Assembly (NCBI RefSeq): GCF_014874095.1
Contig: NZ_JADBEB010000001.1
Coordinates: 1,798,001-1,862,000 of the forward strand
DNA length: 64,000 nucleotides
Origin: Plantactinospora soyae
GTDB lineage: Bacteria; Actinomycetota; Actinomycetes; Mycobacteriales; Micromonosporaceae
Direction of reading: 5' to 3'
Both the position numbers and the translations under genes were made by a program. Shown one piece after another: positions 24,328-32,572 of the stretch (position 1 is its first letter; each line of letters starts with the position of its first letter). The notes under the pieces were generated by a model that saw only the letters and a program-made list of their open reading frames with translations, made no database searches and was not told the DNA's origin.

Positions 24328-24885
24328 GTGAGCCGAGCCGAGCCGCCGGGCGGGCAGATCCACCACACCGACCCGTTCGCCACCCCGGAGCCGCACCGCT
24401 CTCCGGTACGCCGGCTCCGGGGCCGGCTGCCGGCGGCGGTGACGTTGTGGACCGCGTACGGTCCGACGACAGTCGGCGAGACCACCGGTCCCGCCGGGCT
24501 GACCGTCTCGTCGACGCTGGTCGCCGACGGTGAGCCGGGACGCCTGCTCGGCCTGCTCGACGAGGAGTCGGAACTGTGGACGGCGGCCTCCGCCAGCGGA
24601 CGGTTCGCGGTCACGGTGCTGGGCAGCGGACACCGGCAACTCGCCGACCGGTTCGCCGGGCTGTTCCCGGCCCCCGGTGGGCTGTTCGCCCAGGGGGAGT
24701 GGAGCCGCACCCCGTACGGCCCGGTGCCGGCCGGGGCCGGTGGCTGGGCGGGTTGCCGGCTGGACGGCGCCCGGGAGTACGGCTGGGCGCTGCTGGTCGA
24801 GGCGACCATCGAGACGGTGGACCTCTCGGACGACGCGACGCCGCTGGTGCACCATCGTGGGCGCTACCGGAAACTCGCCGACTGA
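24328..24885 (+). CDS. Flavin reductase-like domain protein
   Basis: A 185-residue protein with the flavin-reductase-like split-barrel fold: LPAAVTLWTAYGPTTVGETTGPAGLTVSSTLVADGEPGRLL, FAVTVLGSGHRQLADRFAG and C-terminal PLVHHRGRYRKL. Such proteins bind FMN and reduce flavin or act as oxidoreductases. GTG 24328 is preferred since CACAAT lies 6 nt before it, giving a leaderless start as in the zincin gene at 45035; an earlier GTG at 24283 is possible. The gene stands alone between the sigma operon and the second acetate-permease module. Confidence 0.8.
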   Translation: MSRAEPPGGQIHHTDPFATPEPHRSPVRRLRGRLPAAVTLWTAYGPTTVGETTGPAGLTVSSTLVADGEPGRLLGLLDEESELWTAASASGRFAVTVLGSGHRQLADRFAGLFPAPGGLFAQGEWSRTPYGPVPAGAGGWAGCRLDGAREYGWALLVEATIETVDLSDDATPLVHHRGRYRKLAD

Positions 24886-25129
24886 GCCGGCCGAACCGGC
24901 TCCGATCGGGCACCGTGGCGTAGCCGGCCGTCGCCAGCGGCCCTCCCGTCGGGCCGGACGGCTCCATCCGGCGCGTCGCCGAGCGGCGTGACCGGGGTCA
25001 CTGGGCGCAGCCACCGGCCCGTTCGGCGCAGCCGCTGACCAGCAAACGGATCACCGCTATCCGAGTGTCCTGGCGGCTCCATACCGTGCGCGAAACTCCC
25101 CTGCCCCCTTTTAAGGTGGTGAGACCAGC

Positions 25130-25543
25130 ATGTCTACGGACACTCCCGCACCGGCCAGCGCGCCACCGGACCGGTACGTCGCCGTACAACAATCGGACGA
25201 GTTCGCCGGGTTGCGTAAGGCCCTGCGTGGCTTCGTCTTCCCGATGACCGCGGCGTTCTTCCTCTGGTACGCGCTGTACGTGATCCTCTCCGCGTACGCA
25301 CGCGATTTCATGGGCACCAAGCTCGTCGGCAACATCAACGTTGCCCTCGTCTTCGGCCTGTTGCAGTTCGTCTCCACGTTCCTGATCGCGTGGCTCTACT
25401 CCCGGTTCGCCGCCAGCAAGCTGGACCCGACCGCCGACCGGATCCGCGAGGAACTGGTGGGGACGACGGGGTCGCACGACCCGGCGGGCACCGTGACGCC
25501 GGACGACGAGACGCAGCCGAAGGACAAGGAGGTGGCGTCATGA
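25130..25543 (+). CDS. DUF485 membrane protein of the acetate-permease operon
   Basis: A 137-residue protein with a DUF485 hairpin: LRKALRGFVFPMTAAFFLWYALYVILSAYARDFMGTKLVGNINVALVFGLLQFVSTFLIAWLYSRFA covers two membrane helices. DUF485 genes are typically found next to actP, as here. The ATG follows AAGGTGG. The C-terminal acidic tail (DPAGTVTPDDETQPKDKEVAS) runs to a TGA overlapping the ATG of a 26-codon ORF that links it to the symporter. Confidence 0.88.
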   Translation: MSTDTPAPASAPPDRYVAVQQSDEFAGLRKALRGFVFPMTAAFFLWYALYVILSAYARDFMGTKLVGNINVALVFGLLQFVSTFLIAWLYSRFAASKLDPTADRIREELVGTTGSHDPAGTVTPDDETQPKDKEVAS

Positions 25544-25622
25544 GCGAGCGGAGCGAGCGAATCAGCCAGCTCAGTAGTCAGGGTCATGACGCCGACGAGC
25601 GCAGCGAGGAGGCGTCATGAGC
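25534..25622 (+). repeat. Inserted SER-type repeat bounded by 12-bp direct repeats
   Basis: GGCGTCATGAGC occurs at 25534-25545 and again at 25611-25622. Between them lies a GAGCGAGCGGAGCGAGCG-type sequence as found at many actinomycete intergenic sites. The direct repeats look like a duplication of the original DUF485-actP junction (stop and start overlapping as TCATGAGC), with the element in between. Confidence 0.6.
25540..25620 (+). CDS. 26-codon linker ORF made of SER repeat
   Basis: The short ORF reads MSERSERISQLSSQGHDADE and ends RSEEAS. Its ATG overlaps the DUF485 stop (ATGA) and its TGA overlaps the actP start (ATGA), so ribosomes could pass from DUF485 through it to actP. The peptide itself is probably without function; the value may lie in keeping translational coupling across the repeat insertion. 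Confidence 0.45.
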   Translation: MSERSERISQLSSQGHDADERSEEAS

Positions 25623-27299
25623 AGCGCGATGACCGTGCTGGCCGCGGAGGCCGGCAGCAGCACCGCCCGTACCCTGACGATCACGCTCTTCCTGGTCTTC
25701 GTCGCGGTGACCCTGGGCATCACCGTCTGGGCCAGCCGGCAGACCAAGACGGCGACCGACTTCTACGCCGGCGGCCGGTCGTTCACCGGCTTCCAGAACG
25801 GCATGGCGATCGGCGGCGACTACATGTCGGCCGCGTCGTTCCTCGGCATCGCCGGCATCATCGCGCTGTACGGGTACGACGGCTTCCTCTACTCGATCGG
25901 CTTCCTGGTCGCCTGGCTGGTGGCCCTGCTGCTGGTCGCCGAGCTGCTGCGGAACTCGGGCCGGTACACGATGGCCGACGTGCTGGCGTTCCGGATGCGG
26001 CAGAAGCCGGTCCGGACGGCGGCGGCGGTCTCCACCATCACGGTCTCGATCTTCTACCTGCTGGCCCAGATGGTCGGCGCGGGCGCGCTGGTCGCGCTGC
26101 TGCTGGGGATCCGGCCGGGCACCACGTTCCTCGGCATGGACGCGGACGCGGCGAAGATCGCCACCATCATCCTGGTCGGCGCCCTCATGATCATCTACGT
26201 CACCGTGGGCGGCATGAAGGGCACCACGTACGTCCAGATCGTCAAGGCGTTCCTGCTGATGACCGGCGCCCTGGTGATGACCATCCTGGTGTTGGCGCAC
26301 TACAAGTTCAACCTGTCCGAACTGCTCGGTGACGCGGCGAACGCCTCGGGCAAGGGTTCGGCGTTCCTCGAACCCGGACTGCGGTACGGCGTCGAGGTGG
26401 CCGGCGACGCGACGAAGACCTTCTACAACAAGGTCGACCTGCTCTCCCTCGGCATCGCCCTGGTGCTCGGCACCGCCGGACTGCCGCACATCCTGATCCG
26501 CTTCTACACCGTGCCGACCGCCAGGGCGGCCCGGAAGAGCGTGCTCTGGGCGATCGGCATCATCGGCACGTTCTACCTGTTCACCCTTGCCCTCGGCTTC
26601 GGCGCGGCGGCTCTGGTGGGCCGGGAGGCGATCGTCGCGCAGGACGCGGCCGGCAACACCGCGGCACCGCAGCTCGCCGAGGCGCTCGGGATCGACTTCC
26701 TCGGTGGCGAGGTCGGTGGGGCCGCGATGCTCGCGATCATCGCGGCGGTGGCGTTCGCCACCATCCTCGCCGTGGTCGCCGGGCTGACCCTGGCCTCCTC
26801 GTCCAGCCTGGCCCACGACTTCTACGCGAACGTGGTCAAGGGCGGGCAGGCGTCGGAGCGCCAGGAGGTCAACGTCGCCCGGATCTCGGCGCTGGTGATC
26901 GGCGCGATCTCGATCGTGCTGTCGATCTTCGCCCAGAACCTGAACGTGGCGTTCCTGGTGGCACTGGCCTTCGCGGTCGCGGCCTCCGGCAACCTGCCGG
27001 CGATCCTCTACAGCCTGTTCTGGAAGAGGTTCAACACCTCGGGCGCGGTCTGGGCCATCTACGGCGGTCTGATCAGCGCCGTCGGGCTGGTGTTCTTCTC
27101 CCCGGTGGTCTCCGGGGCGCCCACCGCGATGTTCCCGGACCACGACTGGCAGTGGTTCCCGCTGTCCAACCCGGGCATCATCTCCATCCCGGTCGGCTTC
27201 CTCTGCGGCTGGATCGGCACCCTGATCTCGAAGGAGACGGACGCGGACAAGTACGCCGAACTCGAGGTCCGCGCCCTGACTGGTGCGGGAGCGCACTGA
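25617..27299 (+). CDS. actP: Cation/acetate symporter ActP (SSS family)
   Basis: A 560-residue symporter with about 13 helices and clear ActP motifs: FYAGGRSFTGFQNGMAIGGDYMSAASFLGIAGIIALYGYDGF, LLAQMVGAGALVALLLG, GGMKGTTYVQIVKAFLLM, LGTAGLPHILIRFYTVPTARAARKS and SSSLAHDFYANVVKGG. It imports acetate and related short monocarboxylates with sodium. DUF485 precedes it through the 26-codon ORF. It ends in an acidic cytoplasmic tail (SKETDADKYAELEVRAL). Two hairpins follow the stop. Compared with the SSS gene at 20390 this is the more canonical ActP. Confidence 0.92.
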   Translation: MSSAMTVLAAEAGSSTARTLTITLFLVFVAVTLGITVWASRQTKTATDFYAGGRSFTGFQNGMAIGGDYMSAASFLGIAGIIALYGYDGFLYSIGFLVAWLVALLLVAELLRNSGRYTMADVLAFRMRQKPVRTAAAVSTITVSIFYLLAQMVGAGALVALLLGIRPGTTFLGMDADAAKIATIILVGALMIIYVTVGGMKGTTYVQIVKAFLLMTGALVMTILVLAHYKFNLSELLGDAANASGKGSAFLEPGLRYGVEVAGDATKTFYNKVDLLSLGIALVLGTAGLPHILIRFYTVPTARAARKSVLWAIGIIGTFYLFTLALGFGAAALVGREAIVAQDAAGNTAAPQLAEALGIDFLGGEVGGAAMLAIIAAVAFATILAVVAGLTLASSSSLAHDFYANVVKGGQASERQEVNVARISALVIGAISIVLSIFAQNLNVAFLVALAFAVAASGNLPAILYSLFWKRFNTSGAVWAIYGGLISAVGLVFFSPVVSGAPTAMFPDHDWQWFPLSNPGIISIPVGFLCGWIGTLISKETDADKYAELEVRALTGAGAH

Positions 27300-27334
27300 C
27301 CGGACCACGGGCACTTACCGTGATGAATAGGTAA

Positions 27335-27375
27335 CGGGTGGTGTCGGGGGACGAAAGTTCCCTCGGCGCCACCCG
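27335..27375 (+). terminator. Imperfect hairpin after actP
   Basis: CGGGTGG (27335-27341) pairs with CCACCCG (27369-27375), with further paired bases inside (TGTCG/CGGCG, GGGGA/TCCCT) around a CGAAAGT loop. Confidence 0.65.
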
Positions 27376-27392
27376 TCGCCCGTACGAATCCG

Positions 27393-27421
27393 GGACGGCC
27401 GACGGCTCCCCTCGGCCGTCC
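27393..27421. terminator. Second hairpin between actP and the epimerase gene
   Basis: GGACGGCCGA (27393-27402) pairs perfectly with TCGGCCGTCC (27412-27421) around a 9-nt loop. It lies just upstream of the epimerase -10 box at 27440, so it may end read-through from actP. Confidence 0.65.
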
Positions 27422-27451
27422 GGAGATCAGCATCGTGGGTAGGCTGACAGC

Positions 27452-28432
27452 ATGGTGGTAGCCCAGCGTTTCGGAGCGGAACACCGGATCCTCGTCACCG
27501 GCGGTGCCGGATTCGTCCCGTCCCATCTGGTCGACGCGCTCATCGCGCGGGGCTGCACGGTGGTCGCGGTGGACAACTTCGTCACCGGCTCGAAGGAGAA
27601 CGTGGCCCACCTGGCGGACCATCCCCGGTTCACCCTGGTCGAGGCCGACGTCTCGGAAGGGCTGCCCGGCCACCACCCGGCGATGACCGAGCGGTTCGAC
27701 GCCGTCCTGCACCTGGCCTCCCCGGCCAGCCCCACGGACTTCGCCACGCTGCCGATCGAGATCCTTCGGGTCGGCTCGCTGGCCACCCTGCACCTGCTGG
27801 ACCGGGCCGTGGCCGACCGGGCCAGGTTCGTACTGGCCTCCACCTCCGAGGCGTACGGCGACCCGCAGGTGCACCCGCAGGTCGAGACGTACTGGGGCAA
27901 CGTCAACCCGATCGGCGTACGCAGCGTGTACGACGAGGCCAAGCGGTTCGCCGAGGCCAGCACGATGGCCTACCACCGCTACCACGGGCTCGACGTGGGC
28001 ATCGTCCGGATCTTCAACACCTACGGGCCACGGATGCGTCCGGACGACGGGCGGGCCATCCCCACCTTCATCACCCAGGCGCTGCGTGGTGAGCCGCTGA
28101 CCGTGCACGGCACCGGATCCCAGACCCGGTCCATCTGCTACGTCAGCGACCTGGTGCGCGGCATCCTGCTGCTGCTCGACTCGACCGAGACCGGCCCGAT
28201 CAACTGCGGCACCGAGCACGAGGTGTCGATGCGGGAACTCGCCGAGACGATCGCCGCACTGGCGGGCAGCGGGTCGCAGGTGAGTTACATCACCCGGACC
28301 GCCGACGACCCGGAGAAGCGGCGCCCGGACCTCACCCTCGCCCGGGAGCGGCTCGGCTACGAGCCCGAGGTGACCCCGTCCGAGGGGCTCCGTCGCACGA
28401 TCGAGCACTTCAGCCAGCGGTTGGCCGAGTAG
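27452..28432 (+). CDS. NAD-dependent epimerase/dehydratase (UDP-glucuronate decarboxylase-like)
   Basis: A 326-residue extended short-chain dehydrogenase of the nucleotide-sugar type. It shows the Rossmann start RILVTGGAGFVPSHLVDAL, the DNFVTGSKENVAHL segment after the aspartate that binds NAD, the catalytic Ser/Thr (ASTSEAYGDP), the YxxxK pair in RSVYDEAKRFAE and the NTYGPRMRPDDGRAIPTF substrate segment. The best match by pattern is UDP-glucuronate decarboxylase (UDP-xylose synthase). An oddity is that the third Gly of the GxxGxxG motif is Pro (GFVPSH instead of GFIGSH). TAGGCT lies 6 nt before the ATG (leaderless). The following LCP genes suggest a link to cell-wall polysaccharide. Confidence 0.85.
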   Translation: MVVAQRFGAEHRILVTGGAGFVPSHLVDALIARGCTVVAVDNFVTGSKENVAHLADHPRFTLVEADVSEGLPGHHPAMTERFDAVLHLASPASPTDFATLPIEILRVGSLATLHLLDRAVADRARFVLASTSEAYGDPQVHPQVETYWGNVNPIGVRSVYDEAKRFAEASTMAYHRYHGLDVGIVRIFNTYGPRMRPDDGRAIPTFITQALRGEPLTVHGTGSQTRSICYVSDLVRGILLLLDSTETGPINCGTEHEVSMRELAETIAALAGSGSQVSYITRTADDPEKRRPDLTLARERLGYEPEVTPSEGLRRTIEHFSQRLAE

Positions 28433-28507
28433 CGGAGGATACCGGCTCTGTGCCAACCCGGCCGTGGCACACAGCGGTTCCTTGGCTTCGCTACGTACCC
28501 TGAGGGC

Positions 28508-29755
28508 ATGTTCGAGAGCCCTCCCCCGAACGCATCCTCCGCCGCCCAGCGAATGACGGCCGGTGGATCCGCCGGCCGTGCCTCGGTGCCCGGCCCGGCC
28601 TCAGCCGGTCCGAACCGGATCTCCGGTCGGGCCCAGGTCTCGGGCGTACCAGGTCAGGGCCGCCCGGCCTACGACGGCCCCGGCGGCCCCGGCGGAGGTG
28701 GTCCCGGCGGCCCGGGTCTGCCCGGTGGTCCGGCCGGGCGCGGCCCCAAACCGAACTGGCGGCGGATCGCCCTGGTGTCGGGCATCGCGGTACTCGTGCT
28801 GGCCCTGCTCACCAGCGGCGGCCTCTGGCTGTACGTCAGGGGGCTCGACAAGGACCTGGCCCGCACCGACCCGTTCTCGGCGCTGACCGGGGACCGCCCC
28901 AAGTCGGTCAGCGGCGCGTTGAACATCCTGCTGGTCGGCAGCGACTCCCGGGATCCGGACGCCCCGGTCAACGAGGCCAGCAAGTGGCGGGCCGACACCA
29001 TCATCGTGATGCACATCCCGGCCAGCCACGACAAGGCGTACCTCGTCTCGGTGCCCCGGGACCTCTACGTGCCCATTCCGGACAGTGCCGGCGCGGACTG
29101 CGGAAGCGGCGAACGCGGCAAGATCAACGCGGCGTTCGCCTTCGGCGGCCTGCCCCTGGCGGTACGCACCGTGGAGTGCTTCACCGACGTCCGGATCGAC
29201 CGCGTCATGGCGATCGACTTCGCCGGGTTCAAGGAGGTCACCGACGCGCTCGGCGGGGTGGATCTGAAGGTCGAACGCGACATCACCTCCATCCACAAGC
29301 CGTTCCGGAAGTTCAAGAAGGGCACCAACCACATGGACGGGGCCGAGGCCCTGGACTGGATCCGGCAGCGGAAGCAGTTCCCGGACGGGGACTTCGCCCG
29401 GATGCGCCACCAGCAGGAGTTCCTGCGGGCCCTGATGGACAAGGCGGCCAGTTCCGGCACGCTGACCAACCCGGCGAAGCTGAACGCCTTCCTCAAGTCG
29501 GTGACCAGCGCGGTCACCGTGGACGAGGGCTTCTCCCTGGTCGACATGGCGGTCCAGTTCCGCAACCTGCGCGGCGAGAATCTGCAGTTCATCACCAGCC
29601 CGCACAACGGCAGCGAGACCATCGACGGCGAGTCCGTGGTGGTGTCCAACCGGGAGAAGGCGCTGGCGATGTACCGCGCGATGTCCGCCGACACGATGGA
29701 TGCCTGGGTACAGGCGAACGTCTCCCCGACGCCGACTCCGGCCAACGGCGGCTGA
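28508..29755 (+). CDS. LytR-CpsA-Psr (LCP) family ligase, copy 1
   Basis: A 415-residue membrane protein: Pro/Gly-rich cytoplasmic N-terminus (about 85 residues), one helix (IALVSGIAVLVLALLTSGGLWLYV, about 87-110), then the LCP domain. Conserved LCP features are present: ALNILLVGSDSRD, the arginine-aspartate pair WRADTIIVMHIPASHDKAYLVSVPRDLYVPI, GKINAAFAFGG, DFAGFKEVTDALGGVD, MDGAEALDWIRQRKQFPDGDFARMRHQQEFL. LCP enzymes transfer lipid-linked glycopolymers to peptidoglycan. TACCCT lies 6 nt before ATG 28508 (leaderless). Three LCP genes follow one another here. Confidence 0.92.
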   Translation: MFESPPPNASSAAQRMTAGGSAGRASVPGPASAGPNRISGRAQVSGVPGQGRPAYDGPGGPGGGGPGGPGLPGGPAGRGPKPNWRRIALVSGIAVLVLALLTSGGLWLYVRGLDKDLARTDPFSALTGDRPKSVSGALNILLVGSDSRDPDAPVNEASKWRADTIIVMHIPASHDKAYLVSVPRDLYVPIPDSAGADCGSGERGKINAAFAFGGLPLAVRTVECFTDVRIDRVMAIDFAGFKEVTDALGGVDLKVERDITSIHKPFRKFKKGTNHMDGAEALDWIRQRKQFPDGDFARMRHQQEFLRALMDKAASSGTLTNPAKLNAFLKSVTSAVTVDEGFSLVDMAVQFRNLRGENLQFITSPHNGSETIDGESVVVSNREKALAMYRAMSADTMDAWVQANVSPTPTPANGG

Positions 29756-29801
29756 CCGCCGGAAACACCGCCTTTCCGTCACCGCTCCGTCACACACGCG
29801 A

Positions 29802-29838
29802 GCCGTCCGCGCTCCCGCTTCCGGGCAGCGCGGACGGC
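29802..29838 (+). terminator. Hairpin between LCP copies 1 and 2
   Basis: GCCGTCCGCGCT (29802-29813) pairs with AGCGCGGACGGC (29827-29838), perfect 12 bp, 13-nt loop. It indicates that the LCP genes are separate transcription units. Confidence 0.78.
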
Positions 29839-29916
29839 CGGTGTCGGATGCCGGAAAGCGCCCTCCCGTGAATCGACAAGAACATGTAGCGTAAGTAAAT
29901 TCGGGGAGGCTTTGCG

Positions 29917-31245
29917 GTGTCCGTGCCGCGCTGCGGCCCCGGCCCCCTCACCCCTGACCCTGGAGCAGGCATGCCGGTGCAATCCCGCCGACGTCCCCCA
30001 CGGGCCGCCTCGGCGGTTCCATCCGCCCGTGTGGCGGCTGCCGCCTCGTCCGGCACGGTTCTGGACGATCGCGGCCCGAACGGGCGGGCCACCAAGAGCA
30101 AGGGTGGCAAGGGCGGGAAGGGCGGCAAGGGCAAGAACGGCGCGGCGGCCCGACGGCGCAAGGCTCCACTCTGGGCCCGCCTCACGCTGATCTTCGGCGC
30201 GGTGCTGCTGGTGGCCAGCGGGGTCAGCATCACCGGCATGAAGGTCGCGATCGGCAAGGCCACCAGCACCATCCAGCAGGAGAACCTGCTCGGCACGGCC
30301 GGCAAGACCGAGGCCGAGGGCGGCGAGGACCTGGAAGGTCCGATCGACCTGCTGCTGCTCGGCATCGACGCCCGGGAACGGTTGGACGACGACAACGTCC
30401 GGGCCGACACCATCATCGTGCTGCACATCCCGGCCACCCATGACCAGGCGTACCTGCTCTCCATTCCCCGAGACACCGAGGTGCAGGTGCCGGCCTTCAA
30501 GGCCAGCCGGTACAACGGCGGTACGGCGAAGGCCACCGAGGCGTTCTTCCACGGTGCCCAGAACGGTGCCGGTCTCAAGGGTGGCGCGCAGTTGATGGCG
30601 CAGACCGTCAACAAGCTCACCGGAATCAGCTTCGACGGCGCGGCGATCATCAACTTCAGCGGGTTCAAGAAGGTCATCGACGCGCTCGGCAGCATTCCGA
30701 TGTGCGTACGCCAGCAGGTCGAGTCCAAGCACATGACCCTGGTCAACGGTGAGCCGATGTGGAACCACGAGGCCAAGAAGGTCGGTGGCTCGAAGAAGCC
30801 GGTGGTGCACAAGAAGGGCTGTCGCCAGATGAAGGGGTGGGAGGCGCTCGACTTCTCCCGTCAGCGCTACGGCCTCGACCACGGTGACTACGACCGCCAG
30901 CAGAACCAGCAGCAGCTGATCAAGGGGATGGCCAAGAAGGCCATGAGCGACGGGGTGATGACCGACCTCGGCAAGCTCAACCGGCTGATGAAGGCCGCCG
31001 GCGAGGCGCTGATCCTGGACACCGGCGGCGTACCGACCGCGAACTTCATCTTCACCATGCGCGGGGTGGCCGCCAACGACCTCGTCCTGCTCCGGACCAA
31101 CAACGGCAACTTCAGCGGGAACGGAAGCGGCCGGGAGATCTTCAACGACACCAGCCGGCAGATGTTCGCCGCGGTCAAGGGCGACCGGCTGGACGATTTC
31201 ATCATCAACAACCCGAGCGTGCTCGCACCCACCACCAGCAAGTAG
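29917..31245 (+). CDS. LytR-CpsA-Psr (LCP) family ligase, copy 2
   Basis: A 442-residue LCP protein. The Lys/Gly-rich cytoplasmic segment KSKGGKGGKGGKGKNGAAA precedes a helix (LTLIFGAVLLVASGVSITGM, about residues 89-110). The LCP domain has IDLLLLGIDARERLDDDNVRADTIIVLHIPATHDQAYLLSIPRDTEVQV, NFSGFKKVIDALGSIPMCV, and GWEALDFSRQRYGLDHGDYDRQQNQQQLIKGM. An insertion with two cysteines (MCVRQQV and KKGCRQMKGWEAL) suggests a disulphide. GTG 29917 follows GGGGAGG by 7 nt, with TAGCGT upstream at 29887; ATG 29971 with GGAGCAGGC is an alternative start. Confidence 0.9.
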   Translation: MSVPRCGPGPLTPDPGAGMPVQSRRRPPRAASAVPSARVAAAASSGTVLDDRGPNGRATKSKGGKGGKGGKGKNGAAARRRKAPLWARLTLIFGAVLLVASGVSITGMKVAIGKATSTIQQENLLGTAGKTEAEGGEDLEGPIDLLLLGIDARERLDDDNVRADTIIVLHIPATHDQAYLLSIPRDTEVQVPAFKASRYNGGTAKATEAFFHGAQNGAGLKGGAQLMAQTVNKLTGISFDGAAIINFSGFKKVIDALGSIPMCVRQQVESKHMTLVNGEPMWNHEAKKVGGSKKPVVHKKGCRQMKGWEALDFSRQRYGLDHGDYDRQQNQQQLIKGMAKKAMSDGVMTDLGKLNRLMKAAGEALILDTGGVPTANFIFTMRGVAANDLVLLRTNNGNFSGNGSGREIFNDTSRQMFAAVKGDRLDDFIINNPSVLAPTTSK

Positions 31246-31357
31246 TCGGCCGGGCGATCAAGTCCAGCAGAAATCGCAAAAGCCGCTGAACGCGCAAACC
31301 GGGCGCCTAGCCTGAGATGAGAAAGCTTCACTCAGTCGGGCCCGGGGAGGGATCACG

Positions 31358-32464
31358 TTCACACCCAAGCGGGCGGCTCCGGATGGACCCGAGCGGCCAG
31401 GACGCGTTCCATCCGCCGGCCGTACCCTCGGCCCGGGAGGCCGCGCCGACCGGGGTCGGCACCGACGCAAGGCCCCGACCTGGGCGAAGGTCGCACTCGG
31501 ATTCGGGCTGGCCCTGGTCCTGATCTCCGGGATCGGCGGAGCCGGCCTGCACATGCTGACCGGCCGCTACGACAACAGTGTGGTCAAGGAGACGCTTCTC
31601 GACCCGGCCGCGCGGCAGGAGCGGGGTGACGTCACCGGGCCGCTCAACTACCTGCTGGTCGGCTCCGACCAGCGCGCCGCCGCCGGTCCGGAGGCGGACC
31701 AGCGGTCCGACACGATCATGATCGCCCATCTGCCCGCCGGGCTGGACCGGGCCTACCTGATCTCCGTACCCCGGGATCTCCTGGTCGAGATCCCACCGGC
31801 CCCGGCCAGCGGTTATCCCGGCGGGCCGGACAAAATCAACTCCGCCTTCCAGTACGGCGGCGGAGGCCAGGGCGGCACCCGGTTACTCTCCGCCACCCTG
31901 ACCCGGCTCACCGGAATCCGCTTCGACGGCGCGGCGCTGGTCAACTTCGCCGGCTTCCAACGCGCGATCGACCTGCTCGGCGGCGTCCGGATGTGCGTCG
32001 ACACCCCGGTCCGGTCGATCCACACCAAGACCGTCTTCAACCCCGGCTGCCACCAGATGGACGGCGCGCAGGCGCTCGACTACGCCCGCCAGCGCTACGA
32101 CCTGCCGAACGGCGACTTCGACCGGCAGCGGCACCAGCAGCAGCTGCTACGGGCGATGATGGACAAGGTCACCACCACGGACATGCTCCGGAATCCGCTC
32201 CGGTTGGACCAGGTGATCCGGGCCGTCGGCTCCTCGTTCACCGTCGACACCAACGGGGTACCGCTGGAGGAAATGATCTTCGCGATGCGCCGGATCCGCT
32301 CCGACGCCGTGCGCGGAATCCAACTTCCGTCCCGCTCCGAGATGATCGACGAGGTCTCGTACGTGCTGCTGGAGGAGCCGGCGAACACGCTGTTCGACTC
32401 GATGCGGAACACCGACCTGGACAGCTGGGCCCGGGACAACCCCAAATGGGTCAATCGCCTCTGA
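31358..32464 (+). CDS. LytR-CpsA-Psr (LCP) family ligase, copy 3, without a canonical start codon
   Basis: The LCP domain is complete: LNYLLVGSDQRAAAG, QRSDTIMIAHLPAGLDRAYLISVPRDLLVEI, DKINSAFQYGG, NFAGFQRAIDLLGGVRMCV and MDGAQALDYARQRYDLPNGDFDRQRHQQQLLRAM. Just before it the same frame encodes a basic stretch and a membrane helix (KVALGFGLALVLISGIGGAGLHM), as in the sister genes. The frame is open from 31316, but contains no ATG, GTG or TTG until ATG 31553, which lies after the helix. GGGGAGG at 31344-31350, 7 nt before 31358 as in copy 2, marks the expected start, where the codon is TTC (ACG and ATC lie just upstream). I give 31358 as the position expected from spacing. A sequencing error or a rare start codon are the two explanations. 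Confidence 0.75.
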   Translation, partial: FTPKRAAPDGPERPGRVPSAGRTLGPGGRADRGRHRRKAPTWAKVALGFGLALVLISGIGGAGLHMLTGRYDNSVVKETLLDPAARQERGDVTGPLNYLLVGSDQRAAAGPEADQRSDTIMIAHLPAGLDRAYLISVPRDLLVEIPPAPASGYPGGPDKINSAFQYGGGGQGGTRLLSATLTRLTGIRFDGAALVNFAGFQRAIDLLGGVRMCVDTPVRSIHTKTVFNPGCHQMDGAQALDYARQRYDLPNGDFDRQRHQQQLLRAMMDKVTTTDMLRNPLRLDQVIRAVGSSFTVDTNGVPLEEMIFAMRRIRSDAVRGIQLPSRSEMIDEVSYVLLEEPANTLFDSMRNTDLDSWARDNPKWVNRL

Positions 32465-32572
32465 ACCGGCTGATCGTTCCCGCCCGTCGGACTCCGACGT
32501 CCCGCCCCGAACGCGTGGCGACCACGCGCCGGTACGTGGAGTCGACCGGAACAGGCTCTACGCTTGGTAACC

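Noticed and set aside
31317-31523. 68-codon ATG ORF at the start of the third LCP gene
   Set aside because: It is in a different frame from the LCP protein, Pro/Ser/Arg-rich, lacks a ribosome-binding site, and its ATG lies only 3 nt after the TAGCCT box, so it would precede the transcription start.
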